Below, one piece after another: positions 7,696 to 17,001 of a stretch of DNA of 64,000 bases (position 1 is the stretch's first letter; every line of letters starts with the position of its first letter). The position numbers and the translations under genes were made by a program. The notes under the pieces are model-generated. The model saw nothing but the letters and a program-made list of their open reading frames with translations. It did not search any database and was not told where the DNA came from. This DNA is from Cyclobacteriaceae bacterium (lineage in GTDB: Bacteria > Bacteroidota > Bacteroidia > Cytophagales > Cyclobacteriaceae): assembly GCA_022842845.1 (NCBI GenBank), contig JALHOT010000005.1, positions 62,001-126,000 on the forward strand. The letters run 5' to 3'.

Positions 7696-10600
7696 ATGCG
7701 CATTAATTCTTCGGTGTCCTTCTGCTTTGTGCTGCTTTTGCTCTGCTCGCTTCCCTTTCATGCATTTGCTCAGGTTTTTCCTGTACAAGGCAATGTGGCC
7801 TTGAGTCCACCCTATAGTCCTTATTTAAGCGATTTAACAGCAGTAGGTGCACAACGCTTTTGGCTTCAGCTACGCCTGCAAGATCCGACTTTGAGTGAAT
7901 ACACTTGCAAACTCAGGCTTAGCATAGAAGGCCTCGGCATTACTATCAAAACACGCGCAAGCTTCATGCCGGCTCCTTTGGTCTTAGCGGGTGGAGGTGT
8001 GCCTCAAACCTTCTATGGAGATGGCCTGCTTGCTTACTTTGATCCTGCCAATCTTGATTTTGCAGGCCTGAGTCGTAGTCAGTTTTTAAGAACTAAACAA
8101 TTACCGGAAGGCTTATACCGTTTCTCGATTGAAGTGCTCGATTACAATAGAGGTACCGTGGTGAGTAATAAAATATCCACCATGGCCTGGATCATGCTCA
8201 ACGATCCACCCATGCTTAATTTACCAAGAGCGAATAGTAAAATAACCCAGGTTGAGCCCAACAACATCCTTTTCAGCTGGACCGGCCGTCACCGCAGTTC
8301 GCCCAATGCGGCTTTCAGCACCAGCTATGTATTTAAACTGGTAGAGCTTCCACCCAATACTAACACACAGCAGAAGGATTGGACTGCTGCAGGCAATACC
8401 GCTTTTCTCAATCAGCCAGTCTTGTATGAATTCAAGACAGAGCAGAGTCAGTTGCTTTATGGGCCTGCAGAACCTGCTTTAATACCGGGTAGAAAATATG
8501 CCTGGCAAGTGCAAGCAGTAGATGAAGAGGGGAGAGACTTGTTTAAAAATCAGGGTAAGAGCGAAGTCTATGTTTTTCAGTTTGGTGATGCCATGGGCTT
8601 ACCCGAAAATGTGCGGCAGGAATTGGCTAGTGCCAATACCTTGTCGCTGCGCTGGGAGCCGCCCCTGGCTGGGGAGATGCCTGACCTGTACCGTCTCCGT
8701 TACAGAGTGCAAGGCAGCAACACCTGGTATGAACAAAGTACCATCAACCGTTGGCTTACCCTGGGTGATTTACAGGCCACTACTTCGTACGAAGTACAGG
8801 TGAGAGCTGAGCGTGGTGCCATGCTCAGCGAATATACGAGCATATTGCCTTTGGCCACCAGTGATATAAATGAACAAGCATTTACCTGTGGTGCAAACGA
8901 GAACATTCAGTCCCCTACGAATACCCTACCACTTTTTCAATTGTTGCCTGGCGATTTGATTACCAGCAGAAACTTTACAGTACGGGTGCAAACGGCTACT
9001 GGTAGCAACGGACAGTTCAGTGGCACAGGGATCATGGCTGTGCCCTTCTTTAACAATGCCAGCATACGGGTGAAGTTCAACGGAAAAATTAATCAAGCGA
9101 AAGAATTAGATGGAGAGATCATCAGCACCTATAATGCCGGTAGCACTATGGCTTCCGTCATAGAAGAAATGGAACGCATTGGCGAAGACAAACGTGCCGA
9201 AGAAAGGAACAAGATAGATAGCATAGCCATGCCTGTGCCCATTATAGTAAGCGGTGTTATGGACAGTGTGTGGTTTGAAGAAGGCATTATTGTTGTGCTG
9301 AAAGAAGATGGCAGTGAGGAGCGCATACCACAGCCGGTCAATGAAAAAAGCAACAAACCCGAAACGGTTGTACTGACAGATACTGCGGGGAATAGTTATA
9401 CCGTACAACCCAATGGCTCTATTATCAGCAATGGTAACAGTACCAGTACCGTGGTTTCGGCTGACGTCCATTATAAGATCAACTTTTCTGCTGGCTCCGA
9501 TCAGCAATATGGGTTTGATGAACGAACGTACGATGTACTCAACCATTATGTGACAGAAAGTGTACAAGAAGAAGCCTATGTTATTCCCTGGAAATCGGTA
9601 TCGACCGGAGCTTTCGATAAAGTGCAGGCAAGTACAACAGTGAGTCGCTCAGAGTTCAGTAAAGAAGTGGCCTTCTCCTCCAGCTTCGGAGATATTCCTA
9701 AACTTCCGGGCGATGAGCAAAGTCTGCAAATCACCCTGCAAGGGAGGAGCCATGAAATGGTAGAAGAGGTGAAAGCTTATTTAACCAAGAAGGATGAGGA
9801 AGGCAAAGAAATGGAAGAAGTAGTGGGGAGGCTGAATGTGATCAGCTATAATAAACTATACCGTCATCTGGTATTGGTTTCTGTTAATGGTACGCCCATT
9901 CCTGTGGAGCAGAATACCCTGCAGCAAGCCTTGAATAAAATTTATGGACAAGCGGTGGTGCAGTGGCAGGTGAGCACCCAAACGTTAGCAGGTTCCATTG
10001 CTTATGATGAAGACAATAATGGATTAGAATATGGGAACAGCGGTTTGCTTTCTAATTATACAGGAGAGATGCGCAGCATCATTCAGGCTTATAAAGACAA
10101 AAACCGGATTGAGGACGATCATTACTATTTGTTTTTTGTGCCCAAGGCAGATGATGCTGCTGTGATCGGCTACATGCCCCGCAAGAAGCAGGCAGGTTTT
10201 ATTTTTAGTGATAGAATCAATCCGAGCAATGCAGTTAAAGCCATTGCCCATGAATTGGCGCATGGCGCGTTTCGTCTTCCGCACGTATTCCCCGAACTTC
10301 CGGAGCAAGGCAATAATCTTTTAGACTACAGCGCTACCGGCACTCAGCTCCACAAAGCCCAATGGGACTTAGTGCATAATCCTGTGGCGGTCTTGGGTTT
10401 GTTTGAGGGGGATGAGGAGGGGGCGATGGCGCTACCTTGCTGGGGTTGGTTTGATGATTGTGATGATATAATAGCTATACTAAAAGGAATTAAAGCTAGG
10501 GTTGGCTTACCAATATCAACAATACCATTGTACAAACCTGATCTCGCCAAGCGAAGAGGCACAAAATATGTCGGTTATTCAATTGAATTAGATGGTGAGA

Positions 10601-11916
10601 CCTATTCAAAGATTACTATCTTAAATGAGATTCAGAAAGATACAGCTATAAACGCAGAAAATTATTCTAATTATGAAAGCCAAGAAGATAGCAAGACATA
10701 TTTAGGATTAATATATCGACTAAATAATGAATCAAACTTTAAAATATTACTTTCAGATGAGGATGATTTAGAAACGCTTAGTTTAAAAAGAGAAAAGCTT
10801 AAGAACTACCTATTCGGGAATAGTAATATGAAAACAACCGATTTCGATTTTAAACTTTACTTAGGTAATTTGGAGAAACCAGAGAACTCTATATTTTATA
10901 TTTCTGCAAACCCACCATTAATGCCTGACATAAGATCCGCTGTAAGTAGTACTGATACAATTCAACTTCGGTTAAAGATTGAATTTGTTGCTCGAAAGAC
11001 ATGGACAGATACACAGGGAGCACATAATAATGAATTAGTAAGGGAGGACATTACTTGGTTTCCTGAAGGAGAATGGAAAAGTCTTAATTCAGGAGAAGTG
11101 TGGGATATTGATTTTGATAACTTATTTAGAGGTGGTACAGCTTATCTTCTTTGTAAGTTGAATAGGTCTATCGTTGATACAATAGTTTTTCATATTCGAG
11201 GTGAAAATCCGCTTGAGCAAGATGTTCAAAATTATATAAATACAATTGCAGATGGGGATGGGTGGTACGTTCCTAAAATGATAAGGCAAGAATCCACTTT
11301 CCGTCAATTTAATACAGGCCAAGTTTCGGCAACAAATCTAACTGCAGGAATGCCAAATTGGGGACCTCCTTATGGGTGGGGGATGAAGCAGTTAGACAAT
11401 TTAGGTGCGCAGTACGGGTATAGGACAATTTTGAATGGACGCCTTGTTAGAGAAGGAGGAGCTTCTCCAGATGAGTTATGGAATTGGCAGCTAAATATAA
11501 GTAAAGGCATACAATTCTTTAATGAAGCTAAACTTCCGGTCGCCACAGCTCGTTGGAATGAAGCTACAACTGCACTTGCTTTGTGGATAAGAACACATCC
11601 AAGCGTGGCTGTAAATGTAAATAATATGTTTATTACATCAAGTCCTGTGACCACTGAGGTTGGTTCCACAGTAACCCAAATTAGAGCAGGAAATAATGAA
11701 AACTTTGAAATTATCGTTCCCAACCCAATAGGTAATCAAAGATCTTTAGTTGATGCGCATGCATGTAAATTTTATAATGGAGGTAATAACTATTTTACCA
11801 TTATTATTCCAAATAACAGTAACAGAGGCACACCTGTACTTCCCTATTGGAGTATAAATAAACTTGGTAACGGAAGAGATTACGTTAACGATATTTCTAG
11901 TAGGGAGGGTTGGTAG
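7696..11916 (+). CDS. Exported chimeric protein: FN3, HExxH metallopeptidase-like motif, lysozyme-like C-terminal region
   Basis: The 1406-residue product starts at MRINSSVSFC with a clear signal peptide (about 1-26, ending AFAQ); an upstream ATG at 7642 would bury it. Residues about 298-385 resemble a fibronectin type III domain (LSLRWEPP, TSYEVQVRAE). Residues about 790-910 hold a metallopeptidase-like segment with HELAH at 852-856 and a further His at 863. From about residue 912 (base 10430) the DNA becomes markedly more AT-rich and character changes. The tail contains IRQESTFRQFN with E1199, YGWGMKQLD (1226-1234) and NISKGIQFF, the order of Glu, GxGxMQ and NIxxG motifs in lytic transglycosylase/lysozyme-like folds. 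No T9SS tail is seen. I infer a polymorphic-toxin-like protein with an exchangeable peptidoglycan-active tip; the enzymatic activity is unproven. The AT-rich gene 16 bases downstream is a candidate partner. Confidence 0.75.
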   Translation: MRINSSVSFCFVLLLLCSLPFHAFAQVFPVQGNVALSPPYSPYLSDLTAVGAQRFWLQLRLQDPTLSEYTCKLRLSIEGLGITIKTRASFMPAPLVLAGGGVPQTFYGDGLLAYFDPANLDFAGLSRSQFLRTKQLPEGLYRFSIEVLDYNRGTVVSNKISTMAWIMLNDPPMLNLPRANSKITQVEPNNILFSWTGRHRSSPNAAFSTSYVFKLVELPPNTNTQQKDWTAAGNTAFLNQPVLYEFKTEQSQLLYGPAEPALIPGRKYAWQVQAVDEEGRDLFKNQGKSEVYVFQFGDAMGLPENVRQELASANTLSLRWEPPLAGEMPDLYRLRYRVQGSNTWYEQSTINRWLTLGDLQATTSYEVQVRAERGAMLSEYTSILPLATSDINEQAFTCGANENIQSPTNTLPLFQLLPGDLITSRNFTVRVQTATGSNGQFSGTGIMAVPFFNNASIRVKFNGKINQAKELDGEIISTYNAGSTMASVIEEMERIGEDKRAEERNKIDSIAMPVPIIVSGVMDSVWFEEGIIVVLKEDGSEERIPQPVNEKSNKPETVVLTDTAGNSYTVQPNGSIISNGNSTSTVVSADVHYKINFSAGSDQQYGFDERTYDVLNHYVTESVQEEAYVIPWKSVSTGAFDKVQASTTVSRSEFSKEVAFSSSFGDIPKLPGDEQSLQITLQGRSHEMVEEVKAYLTKKDEEGKEMEEVVGRLNVISYNKLYRHLVLVSVNGTPIPVEQNTLQQALNKIYGQAVVQWQVSTQTLAGSIAYDEDNNGLEYGNSGLLSNYTGEMRSIIQAYKDKNRIEDDHYYLFFVPKADDAAVIGYMPRKKQAGFIFSDRINPSNAVKAIAHELAHGAFRLPHVFPELPEQGNNLLDYSATGTQLHKAQWDLVHNPVAVLGLFEGDEEGAMALPCWGWFDDCDDIIAILKGIKARVGLPISTIPLYKPDLAKRRGTKYVGYSIELDGETYSKITILNEIQKDTAINAENYSNYESQEDSKTYLGLIYRLNNESNFKILLSDEDDLETLSLKREKLKNYLFGNSNMKTTDFDFKLYLGNLEKPENSIFYISANPPLMPDIRSAVSSTDTIQLRLKIEFVARKTWTDTQGAHNNELVREDITWFPEGEWKSLNSGEVWDIDFDNLFRGGTAYLLCKLNRSIVDTIVFHIRGENPLEQDVQNYINTIADGDGWYVPKMIRQESTFRQFNTGQVSATNLTAGMPNWGPPYGWGMKQLDNLGAQYGYRTILNGRLVREGGASPDELWNWQLNISKGIQFFNEAKLPVATARWNEATTALALWIRTHPSVAVNVNNMFITSSPVTTEVGSTVTQIRAGNNENFEIIVPNPIGNQRSLVDAHACKFYNGGNNYFTIIIPNNSNRGTPVLPYWSINKLGNGRDYVNDISSREGW

Positions 11917-11932
11917 ATTTAAACATAATTTT

Positions 11933-13228
11933 ATGAAATTAATATCAAGTATAATTCTGGTCAGTTTTGGAATTATTAATTCAATTGCTCAAAATCATTC
12001 TTCAAGACTTAGATTAGTAGCTGGTTATCCAGACGTAAATTATGCTTCTATTATACCTGGAGAAGTAAATATTTCTGCCATTCTTAAAATTGAGAAAGAC
12101 AGTCTTTATGAGGAGCAAATTTTAACTGACTCACTCAGACGTCTTGATTTTTTGAGATGTTACCCTGAACTTAATAAGATAGTTACCTTTTCTAAAGTAA
12201 GAAAGTTTGTTTCAGAAAGCATCCCTACTTTGAATTATGAAGTAAAAATTTTCGATACGCGTTCCATTGAAAGTAATAGCTTCATTATCCCTGACACCGT
12301 TTTTTACAATGGTATTAGATTTGATCTTTATCCAAATGAGCTTTCTTTAATTTGCAACGATAATAGAATTATTCTCGTCCTAAAATTTGTAAATTTTCAA
12401 ATTTCCGAAACTGATAGTAGTACGGGAGTCAGGTATTTTATTTATGATCCAATGAGTAAAAAAATGGAGAATTGTGACCCTGACATCTATAAAAGAGTAA
12501 TCGTAAATAGTGCAAACCTTGTTTTACAGAATAATTATGAGGGCGAGATTTTGATTGCGGATACTTTAAATAGAACACTTAGAGTTGCAACAACCCCTTT
12601 TTACAAAGATAAAGGTACCTATTGTGACTACTTACCAACGAGTGCCAAAATTTCTAAAGAATCTTTTTTGTATGCTGCAGCAATGGTTTTAGTCAATACT
12701 GATAGAATTCTGGCTCTTCATCTTTATGAACAGGTAAAAAATAAGGAAGTTACTCTTTCTAAAATTCGTGTATTTGATAAGGAAAATCAAAGTTGGCATG
12801 AGTTTGAATTAGAAACAGATTGGATTGTTATGAAAAATTATGAGAAATTACTTGCTGGCAATTTGAAGATTAAACTAAATGATCCTTTAAGAAATACTGG
12901 AGCCAATAGCGGTAAAGTATTGATCAAAGGAAAAACAAAATATGGACCATCCTATATAGATCACTTTATCAATTACGATGACTGGAATTACTCAGCTAGT
13001 GGTGATCTGTTTATTTACTCTATTGAAAGCAATAAAATGTTAACATGGAATGCGGGGCATATAGATAGCGAAGTATTGCTAATTCAGGATGAAACCGTTT
13101 TCTTTAGAGCTGATGATACTGTTTATGAAGTGGAAATAGATTTTAAACGGAATAAATTTAATTCTCAACCTTTAATTGTAATTAAAGATGATCGAATCAG
13201 AGATGTTCACTGGGCATTTTTGAGGTAG
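11933..13228 (+). CDS. Exported protein of unknown function; candidate immunity/partner of the upstream chimera
   Basis: Starting at ATG 11933, the 431-residue product opens MKLISSIILVSFGIINSIAQ, a good signal peptide without a lipobox Cys, so it is probably periplasmic or surface-exposed. I do not recognise a family. The second half alternates short beta-like segments (SGDLFIYSIESNKMLTWNAG, DDTVYEVEIDF, RDVHWAFLR), which could be a beta-propeller-like fold. The gene starts 16 bases after the chimera's stop and shares its AT-rich tail composition, unlike the flanking par and yidC/pyrG regions, so both probably arrived or were exchanged together. An exported partner would suit protection against a peptidoglycan-acting toxin, but at 431 residues it is large for an immunity protein. 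The frame is open upstream to 11864, but that extension has no coding character. Confidence 0.65.
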   Translation: MKLISSIILVSFGIINSIAQNHSSRLRLVAGYPDVNYASIIPGEVNISAILKIEKDSLYEEQILTDSLRRLDFLRCYPELNKIVTFSKVRKFVSESIPTLNYEVKIFDTRSIESNSFIIPDTVFYNGIRFDLYPNELSLICNDNRIILVLKFVNFQISETDSSTGVRYFIYDPMSKKMENCDPDIYKRVIVNSANLVLQNNYEGEILIADTLNRTLRVATTPFYKDKGTYCDYLPTSAKISKESFLYAAAMVLVNTDRILALHLYEQVKNKEVTLSKIRVFDKENQSWHEFELETDWIVMKNYEKLLAGNLKIKLNDPLRNTGANSGKVLIKGKTKYGPSYIDHFINYDDWNYSASGDLFIYSIESNKMLTWNAGHIDSEVLLIQDETVFFRADDTVYEVEIDFKRNKFNSQPLIVIKDDRIRDVHWAFLR

Positions 13229-13270
13229 CGTACATTTTGATTTAGCACTTTACTATTATTCATCAAAACA

Positions 13271-13302
13271 AAAATCGCGAAGCCTTACAGCCTCGCGATT
13301 TT
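13271..13302. terminator. Bidirectional terminator between the exported protein and yidC
   Basis: AAAATCGCGA (13271-13280) pairs perfectly with TCGCGATTTT (13293-13302) over a 12-base loop. It is GC-rich in the stem centre with A and T flanks on the two sides, so it can act as an intrinsic terminator in either direction. It lies between two convergent genes ending at 13228 and 13323. Confidence 0.85.
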
Positions 13303-13322
13303 GATTAATGCTTAAATATTAA

Positions 13323-15152
13323 TTACTTCTTCTTATTCTTTCTTTCTTCTTCAGCCTTTTTGCGGGCTTCCTCACTGGCCTTCATGGCGCTTTCGAGCTT
13401 GCTCATGAACTTGGACTTGGAGCCGCCACCTGCAGCAATCTTCTTGCGGTTCTCTTCCATCACGGCTTTGATCTTGTCTTCATCCACAAAACGCTTGATC
13501 ACGATTTGCTGTATAATGGTTGCCATGGTAGATACAAAGTAGTAAAAGCTTAAGGCAGCAGGGAAGGAGTTCAGCACAAAGATGAAGACCACCGGCATGA
13601 TGTAGCCTAATGATTTCATAGGGCCTTGTACTGTCGTCATCTGGTTATTCTGCCAGGAGTTATACAACGTAGCGGCTGTCATAAGCAATACAAACAAACT
13701 AACGTGGTTACCATAGAAAGGGATGGTGAACGGCAAGGTCAGAATGGAGTCGTAAGACGATAAGTCTTCGGCCCACCACAAACTTTCCTGGCGTAATTCT
13801 ATACTGTTCGGGAAGAGGTAGAACATCGCCATCAGAATTGGCAACTGCAGCAATACCGGAATACAACCGCTCAATGGATTGACGCCCACTTGCTGGTATA
13901 ACTTCATCTGCTCTTGTTGAGCCTTGGCCATGTCATCAGGGAATTTCTCCTTGATTTCATCCAATTCAGGTTTCAACACCTTCATCTTAGCCATGCTCAG
14001 GTTAGATGTATAGGAGAGCGGTAATAATACCAAACGCAGTATGATGACCAGTACCAGAATCACCAAACCATAGTTCATGTTAAAATCGACTAACAGATTG
14101 AACAATGGACGGATGGCGAACTTGTTAATATATTTAATCGGTGCCCAACCCAGGTATACGTTCTCGTTAAAGCCAGGAGTTACCTTTTCTAATTGGTTGT
14201 AGTCGTTCGGACCGAAGTAGTAAGTAAAGTCAGCTTTATTTTCAGTAACTGCCTTTAAAGGAATGAAGAGTTTTACATTGGCGCGCTTCACCACAGAAGT
14301 ATCAGACTGATTTACGGAAGTCTGTAATTCACCTCCACTGAAGCTTTCCTTAGCAATGATAGAGGCGAGGAAGAACTTTTGCTTGATGCTGATCCACTTC
14401 AAAGGATCGGCAAAAGTCTCTGTTTCGGTATCCATCGATCTTTCGCTGATGTAATCGAAATCACCCGCCAAAGTATAGGAGTTGATGGTGGTGTTGTTAC
14501 GGCTATCGGCTAAATCCTTTTCCAGTGGACGTAAAATGTTAGTCCATTGCAGACTTAATTGCTCAGTACTTAGCTGTTCCGCTAAACCGGAATTCTTGAT
14601 GCTATAGCCAATCTCAAAACCTGCAGGAGGGATGCTATACTCTTGGGTAAAATAGGCTCCGGCTTCATTACGTAGTGTAAAGCTTACCAGGGTAGTATCA
14701 CTCTTCTTGCTCACCTGGGGGGAGTAATACAGTGAATACAGGTTGATGGCTTCGCCCTTCACCTGTGAGTTTAGCTCCATCGCATTTGAGCGAGGTTCAA
14801 CCAAGACCAGGGGCTTGTTAAAATAGGTCTTATAGTTCTTAAGTTCGAGGTATTGAATTACACCACCTTTGCTAGTGAATTCAATTTTTAAATCCTGGGT
14901 TTCAACTTTCACTTTCTCTTCTCTGCCATTCGCGAAAGCACCGAAGCCATGCAAGGCAGATACTTTTGCACTGTCAAGTACCACAGTTGTATTGGCAACA
15001 GTAGTGCTGTCGTCTGTAGCAGCACCTGTTGTGCTGAGCTCAGTTGTAGCAGGGGCTGCAGGCTGTGGTTGTGGGGTAGGACTGAAAAAATAAAAATAAA
15101 CTAATAAGAGGGCGCCCATGAGGGTCATCCCGATTGCGGTGTTTCTATCCAT
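13323..15152 (-). CDS. yidC: Membrane protein insertase YidC
   Basis: Inserts and folds inner-membrane proteins, alone or with SecYEG. The 609-residue protein has an N-terminal membrane anchor (about 4-23), a Ser/Thr/Ala/Pro-rich stretch, the large periplasmic P1 domain (about 75-350), then the conserved five-helix core. The core includes VIILRLVLLPLSYTSNLSM, whose Arg corresponds to the hydrophilic-groove Arg. It also has the cytoplasmic loop LKPELDEIKEKFPDDMAKAQ, NPLSGCIPVLLQLPILMAMF and a C-terminal hydrophobic helix FVLNSFPAALSFYYFVS. The tail is strongly basic (KKAEEERKNKKK), consistent with ribosome binding. Its ATG overlaps the pyrG stop in a TAATG junction, so the two genes are translationally coupled. 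This pyrG-yidC order is familiar in Bacteroidota. Confidence 0.96.
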   Translation of the reverse strand: MDRNTAIGMTLMGALLLVYFYFFSPTPQPQPAAPATTELSTTGAATDDSTTVANTTVVLDSAKVSALHGFGAFANGREEKVKVETQDLKIEFTSKGGVIQYLELKNYKTYFNKPLVLVEPRSNAMELNSQVKGEAINLYSLYYSPQVSKKSDTTLVSFTLRNEAGAYFTQEYSIPPAGFEIGYSIKNSGLAEQLSTEQLSLQWTNILRPLEKDLADSRNNTTINSYTLAGDFDYISERSMDTETETFADPLKWISIKQKFFLASIIAKESFSGGELQTSVNQSDTSVVKRANVKLFIPLKAVTENKADFTYYFGPNDYNQLEKVTPGFNENVYLGWAPIKYINKFAIRPLFNLLVDFNMNYGLVILVLVIILRLVLLPLSYTSNLSMAKMKVLKPELDEIKEKFPDDMAKAQQEQMKLYQQVGVNPLSGCIPVLLQLPILMAMFYLFPNSIELRQESLWWAEDLSSYDSILTLPFTIPFYGNHVSLFVLLMTAATLYNSWQNNQMTTVQGPMKSLGYIMPVVFIFVLNSFPAALSFYYFVSTMATIIQQIVIKRFVDEDKIKAVMEENRKKIAAGGGSKSKFMSKLESAMKASEEARKKAEEERKNKKK

Positions 15153-16774
15153 TATTTCTCTGCTTCTTTCTTATGTTTAATAGCTGCCTCGACAAACTTG
15201 ACGAAGAGCGGATGTGGGTTCATCACAGTACTTTTCAATTCAGGATGATATTGGACGCCCACAAACCAAGGGTGATCTTTCAATTCTACTATTTCAACCA
15301 AGCCTGAGTCTGGGTTGATACCGGAAGCCTTCAGACCGGCTTCTTCTATTCTTTCTAAATATTTGTTATTGAACTCGTAGCGATGACGGTGACGCTCATG
15401 GATGGTAGTCTCACCATATATAGCGAAGGCCTTGGTACCCTTTTTAATTTTGCAGGCATAAGCACCCAAACGCATGGTGCCGCCTTTGGTAGTGATTTTC
15501 TTCTGCTCCTCCATCATATCGATGACAGGATTTTTGGTATTAGGATTGAGCTCGCTGGAGCTGGCATCGGCAATGCCAAGCACATTGCGGGAGAATTCAA
15601 TCACGCAGCATTGCATGCCCAAACAGATACCGAAGAAAGGAATCTTGTTTTCGCGTACATAGCGGATGGCTTCAATTTTACCTTCCATGCCACGCTCGCC
15701 AAAACCGGGTGCCACCAAAATACCATCTAGGCCTTTGAGTACATCGGCTACGCTTTGCTTATTGATATCTTCTGATGAAATCCACTTCACGTTTACTTTG
15801 CAATCGTTTTGCGCAGCAGCGTGTACGAAGGCTTCAGCAATCGACTTGTAAGCATCCGGCAGTGACACGTATTTGCCCACCAGTCCGACTGTAACTTCTT
15901 CATCGGGGTTCTTGAGTTTGCCCAGAAAATCTTTCCAACCTTCTAAATCAGGTTCACCTTTTACAGGGATTTTCAATTTAGATAAGACCCGCTCATCAAG
16001 CTTTTCTTTGCGCATGAGCAGGGGCACATCGTAAATCGTGTCCGCGTCCATGGCCTCAATTACGGAGTTGATGTTCACGTTGCAGAAGAGGGCCAACTTC
16101 TTGCGAATTTCCATGGGCAAGGGTCTGTCTGTACGACAAACCAATATATCTGGCTGAATACCAGCCTCTAAGAGTTCTTTTACTGAGTGTTGTGTAGGTT
16201 TTGTCTTTAATTCTTTGGCTGCCGCCAGATAGGGCACAAGCGTAAGGTGAATCACCAAAGAGTTACCCGGTCCGAGCTCCCATTTCACCTGACGCACGGC
16301 TTCTATAAAAGGCAGGGATTCGATATCACCAACGGTTCCACCCAATTCTGTGATGATGAAATCATACTTATCGTCCTGCCCAAGCAGCATGATGTTACGC
16401 TTGATTTCATCGGTGATGTGGGGGATTACCTGAACTGTTTTACCTAAATACTCGCCTTTGCGTTCTTTAGTGATGACGTTATTATATATACGACCAGTCG
16501 TTACATTGTTGGCCTGCGAAGTAGGCACATTGAGAAAACGCTCATAATGGCCCAAATCAAGGTCAGTTTCGGCCCCATCGTCCGTTACATAGCATTCACC
16601 ATGCTCGTATGGGTTCAGTGTTCCCGGGTCGATGTTGATGTAGGGATCAAACTTCTGGATGGTGACACGGTAGCCTCTGGCCTGAAGCAGGCGGGCCAGG
16701 GAAGCAGCGATAATACCCTTTCCGAGGGAGGAGGTTACCCCTCCGGTAACAAAAATGTATTTTACGTTGGACAT
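15152..16774 (-). CDS. pyrG: CTP synthase (PyrG)
   Basis: Makes CTP from UTP, ATP and glutamine, the last step of de novo pyrimidine nucleotide synthesis. The 540-residue length is standard. The N-terminal amidoligase domain opens [20 protein letters not shown] with its P-loop and contains [19 protein letters not shown]. The C-terminal class I glutamine amidotransferase domain has [10 protein letters not shown], with the nucleophile at C384, and the downstream HPEL segment completes the Cys-His-Glu triad. It is the first gene of a leftward pair with yidC. A TAccTTTG promoter element lies 33 bases upstream of its start. CTP is also the ParB cofactor, but nothing in the sequence ties the two loci beyond proximity. 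Confidence 0.98.
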   Translation of the reverse strand: MSNVKYIFVTGGVTSSLGKGIIAASLARLLQARGYRVTIQKFDPYINIDPGTLNPYEHGECYVTDDGAETDLDLGHYERFLNVPTSQANNVTTGRIYNNVITKERKGEYLGKTVQVIPHITDEIKRNIMLLGQDDKYDFIITELGGTVGDIESLPFIEAVRQVKWELGPGNSLVIHLTLVPYLAAAKELKTKPTQHSVKELLEAGIQPDILVCRTDRPLPMEIRKKLALFCNVNINSVIEAMDADTIYDVPLLMRKEKLDERVLSKLKIPVKGEPDLEGWKDFLGKLKNPDEEVTVGLVGKYVSLPDAYKSIAEAFVHAAAQNDCKVNVKWISSEDINKQSVADVLKGLDGILVAPGFGERGMEGKIEAIRYVRENKIPFFGICLGMQCCVIEFSRNVLGIADASSSELNPNTKNPVIDMMEEQKKITTKGGTMRLGAYACKIKKGTKAFAIYGETTIHERHRHRYEFNNKYLERIEEAGLKASGINPDSGLVEIVELKDHPWFVGVQYHPELKSTVMNPHPLFVKFVEAAIKHKKEAEK

Positions 16775-16806
16775 GCGTAGTGGTGAAAGCAGTAAAAAAT
16801 CGCGTG

Positions 16807-16814
16807 CAAAGGTA
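16807..16814 (-). promoter_or_regulatory. -7 promoter element for pyrG-yidC
   Basis: The minus strand reads TACCTTTG followed by C, an exact TAnnTTTG match typical of Bacteroidota. It is 32 bases ahead of the pyrG start, giving a short leader. No convincing -33 TTG was found. Confidence 0.6.
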
Positions 16815-17001
16815 GGCTTTTAAGGGGAAAGCGGAAAAGGAAAAGGAGAATTCGTGTAAGCATCTAGAATCGTAGGATTGTGGTCTCTAAATGGGTTACA
16901 TGTATCTGGATATTTGGTCATTTCCTCTATCTTAGGGGATTAGTTTGGTTACTCTAAGCATTTTTTTGCCATTAACCACTCGTAAACCTGTTCTGACCCT
17001 C

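Noticed and set aside
9106-9567. Open minus-strand frame of 153 codons inside the chimeric exported protein gene
   Set aside because: It lies fully within a well-supported gene, has no recognisable domain, and its codon character is that of an antisense shadow.
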